Shown piece after piece: positions 27,595-35,988 of a stretch of DNA of 37,257 nt (within the stretch, counting starts at the first letter, position 1; every line of letters begins with the position of its first letter). The notes under the pieces are model-generated. The model did not search any database. It was given only the letters and a program-made list of their open reading frames with translations, and had not been told where the DNA came from. Position numbers and translations under genes: made by a program. Origin of the DNA: an uncultured Opitutaceae bacterium (GTDB taxonomy: Bacteria > Verrucomicrobiota > Verrucomicrobiia > Opitutales > Opitutaceae); NCBI GenBank assembly GCA_903952145.1, contig CAJBES010000111.1, forward strand, positions 1-37,257, written 5' to 3'.

Positions 27595-27693
27595 CCCTCC
27601 GCTGTCATGCTGAACGCCGCGATGAATCCCGTGAATTTTCCGCCACGTAAGCACTGATGAATTCTTCACTTTGTTCCGCATGACCAGGCGCTG

Positions 27694-28599
27694 ATGCCCA
27701 CAGCAACCTCCACTCCCGCCCTCACCTCCTCCCCCCTGGCCATGCTGCGCCAGTTGGAGTGGCGGGTGCGCCACGCTGTCGAGAACGTGCTCAGCGGCGA
27801 ATACCGCTCCGCCTTCCGCGGCCGCGGCATGGAGTTCGACCAGGTCGTGAAATACACATTCGGCGATGATGTCCGCGACATCGACTGGAACGTCACCGCC
27901 CGCCTCGGCGAGCCCTACCGCAAGAAATTCGTCGAGGAGCGCGAGGTCACCCTGCTGGTCGTCTTCGAGGACTCGCCCTCGTTGCATTTCGGCTCCGGCG
28001 CCCACTCGAAGCGCGAGGCCCTGCTCGAACTCGCCGGCCTGGTCATGCTCCTCGGTGCGGTCAATCGCGACCGCGTCGGCTTCATGCACACGGCGCCTGA
28101 CGGCAACCTTTTCCGCGAGCCCGTGCGCGGCCGCGGCCAGATCCTCCATCTCGCCGCCACCCTGCTCTCGCGCCCCGCGCCGGCGGCGACTGCCGCCGCC
28201 CCGCTCATCCCGTGGCGCCTGCTGGCCCGGGCCGCGCCCAAGCACAGCGTGCTGCTCTGGCTGGGCGATTTTCCGCCCCGCCCCGAGCCCGACGGTTGGA
28301 CCGTCCTGCAACGCCGCTACCAGACCATGGGCTTCCGCGTCGACGACCCGTGGGAGCGCGAACTGCCGCGCCAGGACATGTTCGCCGCCTACGATCCGAC
28401 CGCCGGCCGCTTGGTCACCCTCGAAGGCTCTGCGACCGAGCGCAGCGCCCATGCCGCCTGGCGCGGCGAACGCGAGGCCGCCTGGCGCAGCCTGTTCCCC
28501 GACCCGCTCAGCCGTCTTGTCGTCGGCACCGATCAAAACCGCCTCGATGCCCTGGTGAAGTTTTTCCACGCCCGCATGCGCGCGGGCGCCGTGCGCTGA
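27694..28599 (+). CDS. DUF58 domain protein of the Bat operon
   Basis: This 301-residue protein carries the DUF58 signature FRGRGMEFDQVVKYTFGDDV followed by RDIDWNVTARLGEPYRKKF and VEEREVTLLVVFEDSPS (about residues 41-95), which leads into a VWA-like fold. No transmembrane helix is seen. DUF58 proteins accompany MoxR ATPases almost universally and are thought to be MoxR-dependent partners, but their biochemical role is not established. The start ATG at 27694 leaves a 16-residue low-complexity N-terminus; the ATG at about residue 17 (MLRQLEW) is an alternative. Confidence 0.92.
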   Translation: MPTATSTPALTSSPLAMLRQLEWRVRHAVENVLSGEYRSAFRGRGMEFDQVVKYTFGDDVRDIDWNVTARLGEPYRKKFVEEREVTLLVVFEDSPSLHFGSGAHSKREALLELAGLVMLLGAVNRDRVGFMHTAPDGNLFREPVRGRGQILHLAATLLSRPAPAATAAAPLIPWRLLARAAPKHSVLLWLGDFPPRPEPDGWTVLQRRYQTMGFRVDDPWERELPRQDMFAAYDPTAGRLVTLEGSATERSAHAAWRGEREAAWRSLFPDPLSRLVVGTDQNRLDALVKFFHARMRAGAVR

Positions 28600-28630
28600 C
28601 CATGAGGCCCGCACCGTCATGCACCCCCGG

Positions 28631-28656
28631 GTGGAGCGCGTTGTCCCCAAAGCGCC
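28631..28656. repeat. second, imperfect copy of the GCGTTGTCCCCAA hairpin
   Basis: The segment contains GCGCGTTGTCCCCAAAGCGC. GCGC pairs with GCGC and TTG pairs with CAA around TCCC, with one mismatch. It shares the 13-nt core GCGTTGTCCCCAA with the perfect hairpin at 26100-26122. It lies in the 76-nt gap between the DUF58 and BatA genes. Two copies in non-coding gaps 2.5 kb apart suggest a dispersed REP-like family. Confidence 0.4.
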
Positions 28657-28675
28657 CTGTCTGCCAACTGCACCC

Positions 28676-29695
28676 ATGAGCAACCTCGTCCTCCATGACC
28701 CGCTCTGGTTGCTGGCGCTGCTCGTGCTGCCCTTGCTCTTCTGGCTGCGCGGCCGCCGCCGGGTGCCCGTGCTGCTGGTGCCCTATGCCGCCGCGTGGTA
28801 TCGCCCGTCACTCGCCGCGGTGTCCCGCTGGCCGGTGGCCCTCGCGCTGACCGGACTTGCCCTCGTCATCATGGGGCTGGCCCGCCCCCAGCGCATTGAG
28901 GACAAGCGCGAGGTCCGCACCCAGGGCTACGACCTCATGCTCGCGATCGATCTCTCGGGCTCGATGCTCGCCGAGGACTACGACCGCGGCGGCGACCGCG
29001 TCAACCGCCTGCAGGCCATCAAGCCCGTCATCCAGGCCTTCATCAACGACCGGCCCGCCGACCGCATCGGCATCGTCGTCTTTTCCGGCCGGGCCTACAC
29101 CCTCGCCCCGCTCACTTTCGACCATGATTGGCTCGCCCGGCAGACCGAGCGCCTCAAGGTCGGCCTCATCGAGGACGGCACCGCCATCGGCGACGGCCTG
29201 GGCGTCGCCCTCACCCGTCTCGAACAGGCCGGCCGGGAAAAGGGCGGCCACCGCCAGGGCGCGTTCCTCGTGCTGCTCACCGATGGCGCCAACAACCGCG
29301 GGTCGCTCACCCCCGCGCAGGCCGCCGAGATCGCCAGGACCCGCGGCATCCCCGTCTACACCATCGGCGCCGGCCGCGACGGCATCGTTCCCTTCCCCGT
29401 GTTCGACGACAAGGGCAACAAGATCGGCATGCGCCGCATGCTCTCCGATCTCGACGAGAGCGCGCTGCGTGACATCGCAACCGCCACGGGCGGCCACTAT
29501 TTTCGCGCGGCGGACAAGGATACCGTCGAAGGCGCTTTCCGGGCCATCGACCGGGCGCGTAAAATCGAGTTTCAGGCCAAGAGCTACCTGATCACCACCG
29601 AACTGTTCCACTGGCCGGCGGCGCCCGGCCTGGTCGCGCTCGTGCTGGGCGCGCTGTTTGCCCGTTTACCCCTGCGCCGGGAGGCCGCCCCATGA
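28676..29695 (+). CDS. batA: BatA-like VWA-domain membrane protein
   Basis: This 339-residue protein has two N-terminal transmembrane helices (about residues 7-25 and 45-67), a VWA domain (about 85-300) with an intact MIDAS motif D-L-S-G-S in LMLAIDLSGSM, the Thr and Asp positions in EDGTAIGDGLG and LLTDGANNRG, and a C-terminal helix (about 310-333). This is the BatA architecture, with the VWA domain probably on the periplasmic side. Bat proteins were linked to aerotolerance in Bacteroides, although the exact role is debated. I place the start at the ATG at 28676; the frame is open further upstream but has no conserved sequence. Its stop overlaps the next ATG (ATGA at 29692-29695). Confidence 0.9.
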   Translation: MSNLVLHDPLWLLALLVLPLLFWLRGRRRVPVLLVPYAAAWYRPSLAAVSRWPVALALTGLALVIMGLARPQRIEDKREVRTQGYDLMLAIDLSGSMLAEDYDRGGDRVNRLQAIKPVIQAFINDRPADRIGIVVFSGRAYTLAPLTFDHDWLARQTERLKVGLIEDGTAIGDGLGVALTRLEQAGREKGGHRQGAFLVLLTDGANNRGSLTPAQAAEIARTRGIPVYTIGAGRDGIVPFPVFDDKGNKIGMRRMLSDLDESALRDIATATGGHYFRAADKDTVEGAFRAIDRARKIEFQAKSYLITTELFHWPAAPGLVALVLGALFARLPLRREAAP

Positions 29696-31536
29696 ACTTC
29701 GCCTGGCCTCACCTGCTCTGGCTCCTCGCCGCACCCGCCGCTCTCCTCGCATGGGAGCTGTTCCACCGCCAGCGGCTCTCGCTGGACGTCCACCCCAAGA
29801 TCCTCCGCGGCGAAGCCGGTCCCCACCGGCTGGCGCTCAACCCCGGCACCCCGGCCGGCGCGGGCCACCTCCGCCCCTGGCTCGCCCTTGGCCTGGCCCT
29901 CGCCGTCGTCGCCCTCGCCCGTCCGCAATGGGGCCGGCTGGAGGAGCCCGTCTTCGACCAGTCCCGCGAAGTCATCCTCGCCGTGGACCTCTCGCGCTCG
30001 ATGCTGGCCACGGACGTGAAGCCCGCACGCCTGGAGCGGGCCAAGCTCCTCATCCGTTCCCTCCTCGAAAAACTCGAGGGCGAGCGCGTCGGCCTCGTGG
30101 TCTTCTCCGGCACGGCCTTCCTGCAGAGCCCCCTCAGCGCCGACTACGAGATCCTGCGCGAGTTCCTGCCCATGCTCAGCCCCGCCTACCTCCCCGAGGG
30201 CGGCACCAACTACCGGGCCCTGCTGGAGACCACGCTGGCCGCCTTCGGCTCCGGCACCGCCGCCGACCGGTTTCTGATCGTGTTGAGCGACGGCGAGGCC
30301 ACCGACGACGACTGGCAATCACTCGTGTCCGACCTGAAGAAAAAGGACATCCGTGCCATCACCCTCGGCGTCGGCACCGATGCGGGCTCGATGATACCCG
30401 ATGGCACCGGCACCTTCGTCAAGGACGAGCGCGGGGCCGTCGTGCTCTCCAAACTCAACAGCACCACTCTGCGCGCACTCGCGCAGGAAACCGGCGGCAC
30501 CTACCGCGACGCCAGCTCCTGGCTCGATCTGGCCGGGGTGCTCAAGGCCACGGTCGAGGCCGGCCGCAAGGGTGAATTCGTCGAGAAAAACCACGTGCGC
30601 TTCGTCGAGCGTTTCCAATGGGCCCTCGCCCCAGCCCTGCTCTGCCTGCTGCTCAGCTTCTGGCGCGAATTCCCGGTCCGCCCGAAGCCGCGCGAGCTGA
30701 AGCTGGCGCCGCCCACTGCCCCCAGCCCGCTGCCGCCGGCCGGCAAGGTGGCCGCCGTGGCCCTGCTGGTTTTCCTATCCGCTTTCCAGTTTCCGGTTTC
30801 CGGTCTCGCCGCCACCACTCCCCCTACCTCCGCTCCGCCGCCCGCGCCCTCGCCCCTTGGCAAGATCGTCGGCCGGCTCGCCCTGCAGGACCGCCGCACC
30901 GGGCGCGACTGGGCGGAACTGGGCCGCGAGACCGTGACTTGGGGGCAGAAGATCCAATCCGAGCAGCGGGCCGTGCCGGAGGGCCCGGTGCACGATGCCC
31001 TCGCCGCCGTGGATCTCGGCGCCGCCCTCGATCCCAAGACCGCCGACTGGCCGCAGCTGCGCAGCGAGCTTGAGGCCCTGCTCAAAAAACCCGACGAGCA
31101 AAAACCCCAGGACCAGCCCAAGGACCAGCAGCAGCAAAACCAGGATCAGCAACAGAACCAGCAGCAGGATCAGCAAAAACAGCCGCAGGATTCCCAGTCG
31201 CAGAACTCCGAGTCGCAAAAGCAGGAGCCGCCGTCATCGCCGCAGGATAAAAAATCCGAATCGAAACCGGAGGAGCAAAAAAAGCCGCAGCAGCAAAACT
31301 CCGCCTTCGGCAACATGCAGGAGAAAAACGAACCACCCCCGCCCCCCGGCGACAACCAGAAGGTCGGCGGCGCCCCGGAGAAAAAAGACACGGACCGGGA
31401 ACCCGCCGATCCCGCCCTGGCCATGCCGCTCCAGAAACTCGACCAACTCCGCAACCAGGACTCGCCCGCCAAACTCTTCCAGCTGATGGAAGGCGAAATG
31501 AAGCCCACGCCCGCCAAAAAGGGCAAAGATTGGTGA
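29692..31536 (+). CDS. batB: BatB-like VWA protein fused to a BatC-like Gln-rich C-terminal region
   Basis: This 614-residue protein has N-terminal transmembrane helices, a VWA domain (about residues 88-290) with MIDAS D-L-S-R-S, and the segments YLPEGGTNYRALL and IVLSDGEATDD. A helix at about 304-324 would end a normal BatB. It continues with a second hydrophobic, signal-peptide-like stretch (about 348-370), a short charged domain, a Gln/Lys/Asn-rich low-complexity stretch (about 463-540) and a C-terminal LQKLDQLRNQDSPAKLFQLM segment resembling the end of BatC. TPR repeats, usual in BatC, are not recognisable. I infer a BatB-BatC fusion. It overlaps the BatA stop by 4 nt and ends 5 nt before the next gene. 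Confidence 0.85.
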   Translation: MNFAWPHLLWLLAAPAALLAWELFHRQRLSLDVHPKILRGEAGPHRLALNPGTPAGAGHLRPWLALGLALAVVALARPQWGRLEEPVFDQSREVILAVDLSRSMLATDVKPARLERAKLLIRSLLEKLEGERVGLVVFSGTAFLQSPLSADYEILREFLPMLSPAYLPEGGTNYRALLETTLAAFGSGTAADRFLIVLSDGEATDDDWQSLVSDLKKKDIRAITLGVGTDAGSMIPDGTGTFVKDERGAVVLSKLNSTTLRALAQETGGTYRDASSWLDLAGVLKATVEAGRKGEFVEKNHVRFVERFQWALAPALLCLLLSFWREFPVRPKPRELKLAPPTAPSPLPPAGKVAAVALLVFLSAFQFPVSGLAATTPPTSAPPPAPSPLGKIVGRLALQDRRTGRDWAELGRETVTWGQKIQSEQRAVPEGPVHDALAAVDLGAALDPKTADWPQLRSELEALLKKPDEQKPQDQPKDQQQQNQDQQQNQQQDQQKQPQDSQSQNSESQKQEPPSSPQDKKSESKPEEQKKPQQQNSAFGNMQEKNEPPPPPGDNQKVGGAPEKKDTDREPADPALAMPLQKLDQLRNQDSPAKLFQLMEGEMKPTPAKKGKDW

Positions 31537-31541
31537 CCCCC

Positions 31542-33992
31542 ATGCGTCTCGTCCGTCTCCTCCTCCTCTCCGCGCTCCTCCTCACCGCTGCCCGGGCACA
31601 GACCGTGCAATGGCAGACCGCCGATTCCGGTGATACCTCCGATCTGCAGCTCGTCTTCCAGGACTGCGCCCCGGAGGGCGATCCCCGCGTGCCCGCGCTC
31701 ACCGATGCCACCCTCAGTTTCGGCGGCTCCTCCCAGCAGACCTCCATCGTCAATTTCAACATCTCCCGCTCCGTCGTCCTGACCTACCGCTTGCGGGCGC
31801 GCACCGCCGGCAGTGTGCAGATCCCCGCCTTCACCGTCAAAACCACCGCGGGCGACCTGCGCGTGCCCGCCTTCACCACCGGGGCGGTCCGGCAGGCGGC
31901 GGACGTCAATGTTCACGCCCGGCTGCTGCCCGGCGCCGCCACCGTCTGGGCCGGGGAGGTGTTCCCGCTCAGCTACACTCTCGATGTCGCCCGCCGCACT
32001 TTCAACCAGCTCGGCAGCGCCGTGGAGTGGAACTCCGCCCCGCTCATCGTCGAGGACTGGTCCAAGCCCGAACCCGCCGAGTTCACCACCAACGGCGAGG
32101 CCCGCCTCAACATCGTCTACAAGACCCGCGCCTACGCCAAGTCGCCCGGCAGCCTCGCGCTCAATGCCGCCGGCCAGCTCTTGAATGTCACCACCGGCAC
32201 CGTTGGTTTCGGCCTCTTCCAGCAGCAGCGGGTGGAGCAGATCTCTGTCACGTCCAACCAACCGAGCATCACCGTGCGCCCGCTGCCGCTGCCCGCCCCC
32301 GCCGGCTTCAGCGGCGCCGTCGGCCAGCTCCGCCTCACCTCCAAGGTCGTGCCGGAGACGGCCGCAGTCGGCGAACCCATCACCTGGACGCTGGAACTCA
32401 GCGGCACCGGCAACTGGCCCGACCTCCCCGGCCTGCCCGCGCGGACAGTCTCACGGGATTTCCAAGTCATCCAGCCGCAGGCCAAGCGCACGCCGGCCGA
32501 GGGCAAGCTCTTCGACGTCATTCTCGCAGAGGACGTCGTCCTCGTGCCCGCCAAACCCGGCACCTACACCCTCGGCCCGGTCGAGTTTGCTTACTTTGAT
32601 GTCAAATCCGGCACTTACCGGACCCTCACGACTCCGCGCAGCACGGTGACGGTCACCGTCGCCAACGCCCCGCGCTTCAATGTCACTCCCCCCGCCGATG
32701 CCAACCTGCCGGCAGCGACTGCGCAACCGCCGGAGCCGCCCGCACCGCCACCCTTGCCCGCGGCGATTCCGCGCGACCCGCTGCCCGGCAGCGAAACCGT
32801 GAACGTGCCCTTCGCCCGGCTGCGTACCCTTGGCCTGACCGCGCTCGCCCCCTTTGCGGCGCTGGCCGCATTCTGGCTCGTCCTCACCACCCGCCGCGCC
32901 CGCAAGACCGATCCCACCCGGCCGCGCCGGGAAGCCCGCGCCCGTCTCACGGCCCTCCTTGCGCAAATGCGCGCCGATGCCTCCGGCCTTTCGTCCCCCG
33001 CACACCGTCTCCTGCAATGGCAGCGCGACGCCGCGGTGCTCTGGCAAATCGACCACGCCGCCCCGCCTGCTTCCGCACTGGGTGACGCCGCTTGGGCCCG
33101 TCTTTGGCAGGAAGCCGACCGCACCCTCTACAGCAACGGGGCCGCCTTGCCCGCCGACTGGCCCGCCCGCGCCAGCTCCGCCCTGGCCGCAAAGAAGGCC
33201 CCCGGCTTCGGCCTCTGGCGCATTTTCCTTCCGCGCAATCTGCTCCCCTTCCTCGCCCTTGCCCTCGCCCTGACGTTGACGCCGGGGCTCTCCGCCGCGG
33301 ATCCGGCCGCCGCCTATCGCCAGGGCGATTTTGCCACCGCCGGGAAAGTCTGGCAGCAAGCCGTGGTGCAAAAGCCCGCCGACTGGATTGCGCGGCACAA
33401 CCTCGCCCTCGCCCTCGCCCAGCAGGACCGCTGGCCCGAGGCCGCCGCGCACGCCACCGCGGCCTTCGTCCAAAATCCCGTCAGTGAGGCCAGCCGCTGG
33501 AATCTCACCCTCGTCTATGAAAAGGCCGGCTATACTCCCACCGCGCTCGCTCCCTTCCTCCACCCCGGCCTGCGCCAGTTGCTCGCACGCATGGCTTCGC
33601 CCGCAGTGTGGGAATTGATCCTGGTCGGCGCGTCGGCGCTCGTCGCGCTCGCCCTCGGCTGGCTGCTGTGGACCGCCTACCACCACCGGCCGCGGTGGAC
33701 CAAGGCGCTGGCCGGCACCATGCTCGTGCTGGGCGTGCTGCTCGCCGCCGCCGCGTTCACCGGGCGCGCCACCTACGGACCGGCCGCCTGCCCACAGGCC
33801 GCCTTGGTCTGGCGCGGCACCACGCTGCATTCGATTCCGACCGAGGCGGAGACGAACCAGAAAACCACGGCCCTCCCCGCCGGCTCGCTGGGCGTGATCG
33901 ACCGCAGTTTCCTCGGCTGGGTCCGCCTCGCCTTCGATAACGGCCAGACCGGCTGGGTGCGCCAAGGTGAACTCGTGCTGCTCTGGAAGTGA
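31542..33992 (+). CDS. batD: BatD-BatE fusion protein (BatD domain, TPR, SH3-like domain)
   Basis: This 816-residue protein starts at the ATG at 31542, giving a signal peptide (residues 1-20, ending AARAQ). Residues 20-400 form the beta-rich BatD ectodomain, followed by a Pro-rich stretch and a membrane helix at about 425-447. A second hydrophobic segment (about 566-585, TLTPGLSAADP) looks like the signal peptide of an original BatE. TPR-like repeats follow (about 585-665; AYRQGDFATAGKVWQQAV, WIARHNLALALAQQDRWPEA), then two helices (about 688-712 and 722-741) and an SH3-like domain at about 763-816 with GWVRLAFDNGQTGWV. BatD and BatE are separate proteins in Bacteroides and Leptospira. It is the last gene of the operon, and a REP-like element overlaps its stop. 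Confidence 0.87.
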   Translation: MRLVRLLLLSALLLTAARAQTVQWQTADSGDTSDLQLVFQDCAPEGDPRVPALTDATLSFGGSSQQTSIVNFNISRSVVLTYRLRARTAGSVQIPAFTVKTTAGDLRVPAFTTGAVRQAADVNVHARLLPGAATVWAGEVFPLSYTLDVARRTFNQLGSAVEWNSAPLIVEDWSKPEPAEFTTNGEARLNIVYKTRAYAKSPGSLALNAAGQLLNVTTGTVGFGLFQQQRVEQISVTSNQPSITVRPLPLPAPAGFSGAVGQLRLTSKVVPETAAVGEPITWTLELSGTGNWPDLPGLPARTVSRDFQVIQPQAKRTPAEGKLFDVILAEDVVLVPAKPGTYTLGPVEFAYFDVKSGTYRTLTTPRSTVTVTVANAPRFNVTPPADANLPAATAQPPEPPAPPPLPAAIPRDPLPGSETVNVPFARLRTLGLTALAPFAALAAFWLVLTTRRARKTDPTRPRREARARLTALLAQMRADASGLSSPAHRLLQWQRDAAVLWQIDHAAPPASALGDAAWARLWQEADRTLYSNGAALPADWPARASSALAAKKAPGFGLWRIFLPRNLLPFLALALALTLTPGLSAADPAAAYRQGDFATAGKVWQQAVVQKPADWIARHNLALALAQQDRWPEAAAHATAAFVQNPVSEASRWNLTLVYEKAGYTPTALAPFLHPGLRQLLARMASPAVWELILVGASALVALALGWLLWTAYHHRPRWTKALAGTMLVLGVLLAAAAFTGRATYGPAACPQAALVWRGTTLHSIPTEAETNQKTTALPAGSLGVIDRSFLGWVRLAFDNGQTGWVRQGELVLLWK

Positions 33993-34040
33993 TTTTGATG
34001 CCTGTGGGAGCGAGCTTGCTCGCGGCATTGTCATGGCACT
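33988..34040 (+). repeat. REP-like element, copy 1
   Basis: This 53-nt element has the core GTGGGAGCGAGCTTGCTCGC, in which GCGAGC and GCTCGC form a perfect stem around TT. It overlaps the stop of the BatD/E gene. Copy 2 at 35636-35688 is identical at 46 of 53 aligned positions by eye, including the flanking AGTGATTTTGA. The core resembles REP palindromes well known from Pseudomonas. It is probably mobilised or maintained as a dispersed palindrome and may slow RNA decay from the 3' end. Confidence 0.75.
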
Positions 34041-34214
34041 CAACCCGCGCAAAGGCTATCAGGCGTTGCGCCGCGGCCGGGTTTCCTCGGCCGGCTGTGA
34101 CTATTTTCGGTCACCGCTCGTCGGCGGACCGGCTCGTTCCGGTTTTCCAGCTTTCCATATTTTTTTAAACTTGGGTTCGGCTGGGTGCGCCGCGCGGGAT
34201 TGCTCGCCCCGCCA

Positions 34215-34267
34215 TACGCTGCGTTCACCGTCAAGTATTGCCTGACCATGCCGGGAGGCGCAGCGTA
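34215..34267. promoter_or_regulatory. inverted repeat upstream of the Gfo/Idh/MocA gene
   Basis: TACGCTGCG (34215-34223) and CGCAGCGTA (34259-34267) are perfect inverted 9-mers separated by 35 nt. The second arm ends 17 nt before the ATG of the oxidoreductase gene. Spacing by a few helical turns would suit binding of two regulator dimers or a looped operator, but a leader stem-loop is equally possible. Nothing else is recognised in the 34041-34284 gap. Confidence 0.35.
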
Positions 34268-34284
34268 AGTTTGGAAAAGCATCC

Positions 34285-35607
34285 ATGACAAAAAAACATC
34301 GCTACGCCATCTGCGGTCTGAGCCTGCGCGGCATCTACCAATACGCGCTCCCCCTGCTCGGCCGCAATCGGGCCGGCGGCCCCAACTTTGACGATCGCGC
34401 CGAACTGGTCGCCATCCTCGACCTTGACCGCGGCCGCGTGGCGGAATTCTGCCGCCAGACCGGCCGCACCATCCCCTGGTATGCTCCGGGCGCTTTCCGC
34501 AAAATGGTGCGCGAAACCCGCCCCGACACCCTCATCGTCACCGGACCGGACCAGACCCATTGCCGTCACATCGTGGCCGGACTGGACGCGGGCTGCGATG
34601 TCATCACCGAAAAGCCCATGGTGATCGACTGCAGGCAGGTGCGCCAGGTGCAGGCGGCCGAGGCGCGCAACGGACGCCGCCTGCGCGTGGCCCACAACTA
34701 CCGCTACGCCCCGCTGCACCGCCGGCTCAAGCGGCTGATCCAGTCCGGCAGGCTCGGCCGTGTCGTCAGTGTCGAGTTCACCTACAACCTCGATACCTGG
34801 CACGGCTCGAGTTATTTTTACCGCTGGAACAGCGAGCGGGCCATGTCCGGCGGCCTGAGCATCAGCAAGGGCTGCCATCACTTTGACCTCGTGAACTGGT
34901 GGCTGGGTGACGTGCCCGAGGAGGTTTTCGCCTTCGGCGGGCTCAATTACTTTGGCAGGGATGGCGCGCTGCGCCCCCGCGACGCCCGCGGCCGGCCGTT
35001 TCCGCCCGCCGAGGAGAAGCGCCGCTGCCCGGTGTTTCGCAAACACTACGCGGGAAAGTTTGACCCCGCGAGCAACGTCATCGGCACCGGCTGGGACGAG
35101 CTCTTCAGCCTCCCCTACGACCGGCAGTATCCGCCCGGCGAACGCCGCTACCTCTATGACGATGGCATCGCCATCGAGGACAGCTACAGCGTGGCCGTGC
35201 GCTACCGCTCGGGCGCGACGATGAGCTACTCCTGCAACTTCTGCACGCCTTGGGAAGGTTACATCCTCGGCCTCAACGGCACCAAGGGCCGCCTGGAGGT
35301 CGTCCACCGCTCCGATCCCGATCCGACCGGCAAGACCAACCCGGCCTCGGATGGCGGCCTCATCACCTTCTACCCGCTGTTTGGCGGCAAGCAATTGATT
35401 GAAATCCCCGCGGTGGCCGGCGGTCACGGCGGCGCCGACTTCGCCATCCAGCGCGACCTCTTCGTCCGGGAATCGGCCGAGTCACGCCAGCTGCAGCTCC
35501 TCGCCGACAGCGAAGCCGGGGCCTATGCGGTCGCCACCGGCGAGGCGGTGTGGCGCTCCGCGACCAGCCGCCGCCCCGTCAACATCGCCCGGCTCCTTGG
35601 TCGCTGA
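34285..35607 (+). CDS. Gfo/Idh/MocA family NAD(P)-dependent oxidoreductase
   Basis: This 440-residue protein has an N-terminal Rossmann domain, with YAICGLSLRGIYQYALPLL in the place of the GxGxxG loop (here G-L-S-L-R-G), and the family motif EKP at residues 109-111 in CDVITEKPMVID. The C-terminal alpha/beta domain follows (VEFTYNLDTWHGSSYFYRWN, SISKGCHHFDLVNWWLG with the expected catalytic-type His). It is longer than simple inositol dehydrogenases, as is common in Verrucomicrobia and Planctomycetes sugar-acting members. The substrate, probably a sugar or polyol, is unknown. No Tat signal is visible, so it should be cytosolic. It is a single gene between two REP-like elements. Confidence 0.88.
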   Translation: MTKKHRYAICGLSLRGIYQYALPLLGRNRAGGPNFDDRAELVAILDLDRGRVAEFCRQTGRTIPWYAPGAFRKMVRETRPDTLIVTGPDQTHCRHIVAGLDAGCDVITEKPMVIDCRQVRQVQAAEARNGRRLRVAHNYRYAPLHRRLKRLIQSGRLGRVVSVEFTYNLDTWHGSSYFYRWNSERAMSGGLSISKGCHHFDLVNWWLGDVPEEVFAFGGLNYFGRDGALRPRDARGRPFPPAEEKRRCPVFRKHYAGKFDPASNVIGTGWDELFSLPYDRQYPPGERRYLYDDGIAIEDSYSVAVRYRSGATMSYSCNFCTPWEGYILGLNGTKGRLEVVHRSDPDPTGKTNPASDGGLITFYPLFGGKQLIEIPAVAGGHGGADFAIQRDLFVRESAESRQLQLLADSEAGAYAVATGEAVWRSATSRRPVNIARLLGR

Positions 35608-35988
35608 CAAGGTTGTGGCGTCATGCCGCGCTGGCAGTGATTTTGACTCCTGTGGGAGCGGGCTTGCTCGCGACATCCTCATGGGACTCAGCTTGTGAGT
35701 CTCCACCCCCCGGAATTGGAATCAAGGCAAGGCCGGACTGATGAGTTCGACCTGGAGGGATTCCACCCTGAGCTCGTGCGTGAAGCGCCCCCGCTCGCGG
35801 CAGTTGATCCGCAGCCGTTCCGCCTCGTCCAGGGCCTGCCTGGCCCCCGCGTGCCGGCGTTGTTCTTTTTCCGGCCGGTGCCGGCCGGTCGTGTAGCTGG
35901 CGTATTGCGGGTCGCAAAAATCCTTCTTTTTGCCGTCGCGGCGGGTTTCCGCTTTACCGCCCGGAAGGGCGCCGTCAAAAGGGACCCC
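35608..35988. other. 381-nt gap before pyrR: REP-like element and a candidate minus-strand ORF
   Basis: The gap between the oxidoreductase gene and pyrR holds REP-like copy 2 (35636-35688) and most of a candidate small minus-strand frame (35722-36027). The plus strand is also open in the pyrR frame from 35695, but that translation is not PyrR-like before the GTG at 35989. I see no pyr-type anti-antiterminator sequence, no terminator with a U-tract and no convincing promoter. Confidence 0.5.
35636..35688 (+). repeat. REP-like element, copy 2
   Basis: This 53-nt copy of the element at 33988 has the core GTGGGAGCGGGCTTGCTCGC; the stem has one G-T (G-U in RNA) pair compared with copy 1. It lies 28 nt after the oxidoreductase stop and 33 nt before the end of the candidate minus-strand ORF, a typical place for REP elements between convergent gene ends. 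Confidence 0.75.

Noticed and set aside
31093-31300. Gln-codon-rich tract as a tandem DNA repeat
   Set aside because: CAG/CAA codons recur irregularly; there is no fixed repeat unit, so it is a low-complexity protein segment rather than a tandem repeat.
32451-34052. Minus-strand open frame of 533 codons
   Set aside because: It is antisense to the BatD/E gene, rich in Gly and Arg, without domains.
35695-35988. N-terminal extension of PyrR by 98 residues
   Set aside because: The frame is open, but the translation is unlike PyrR; starting at the GTG at 35989 gives the normal length and N-terminus.
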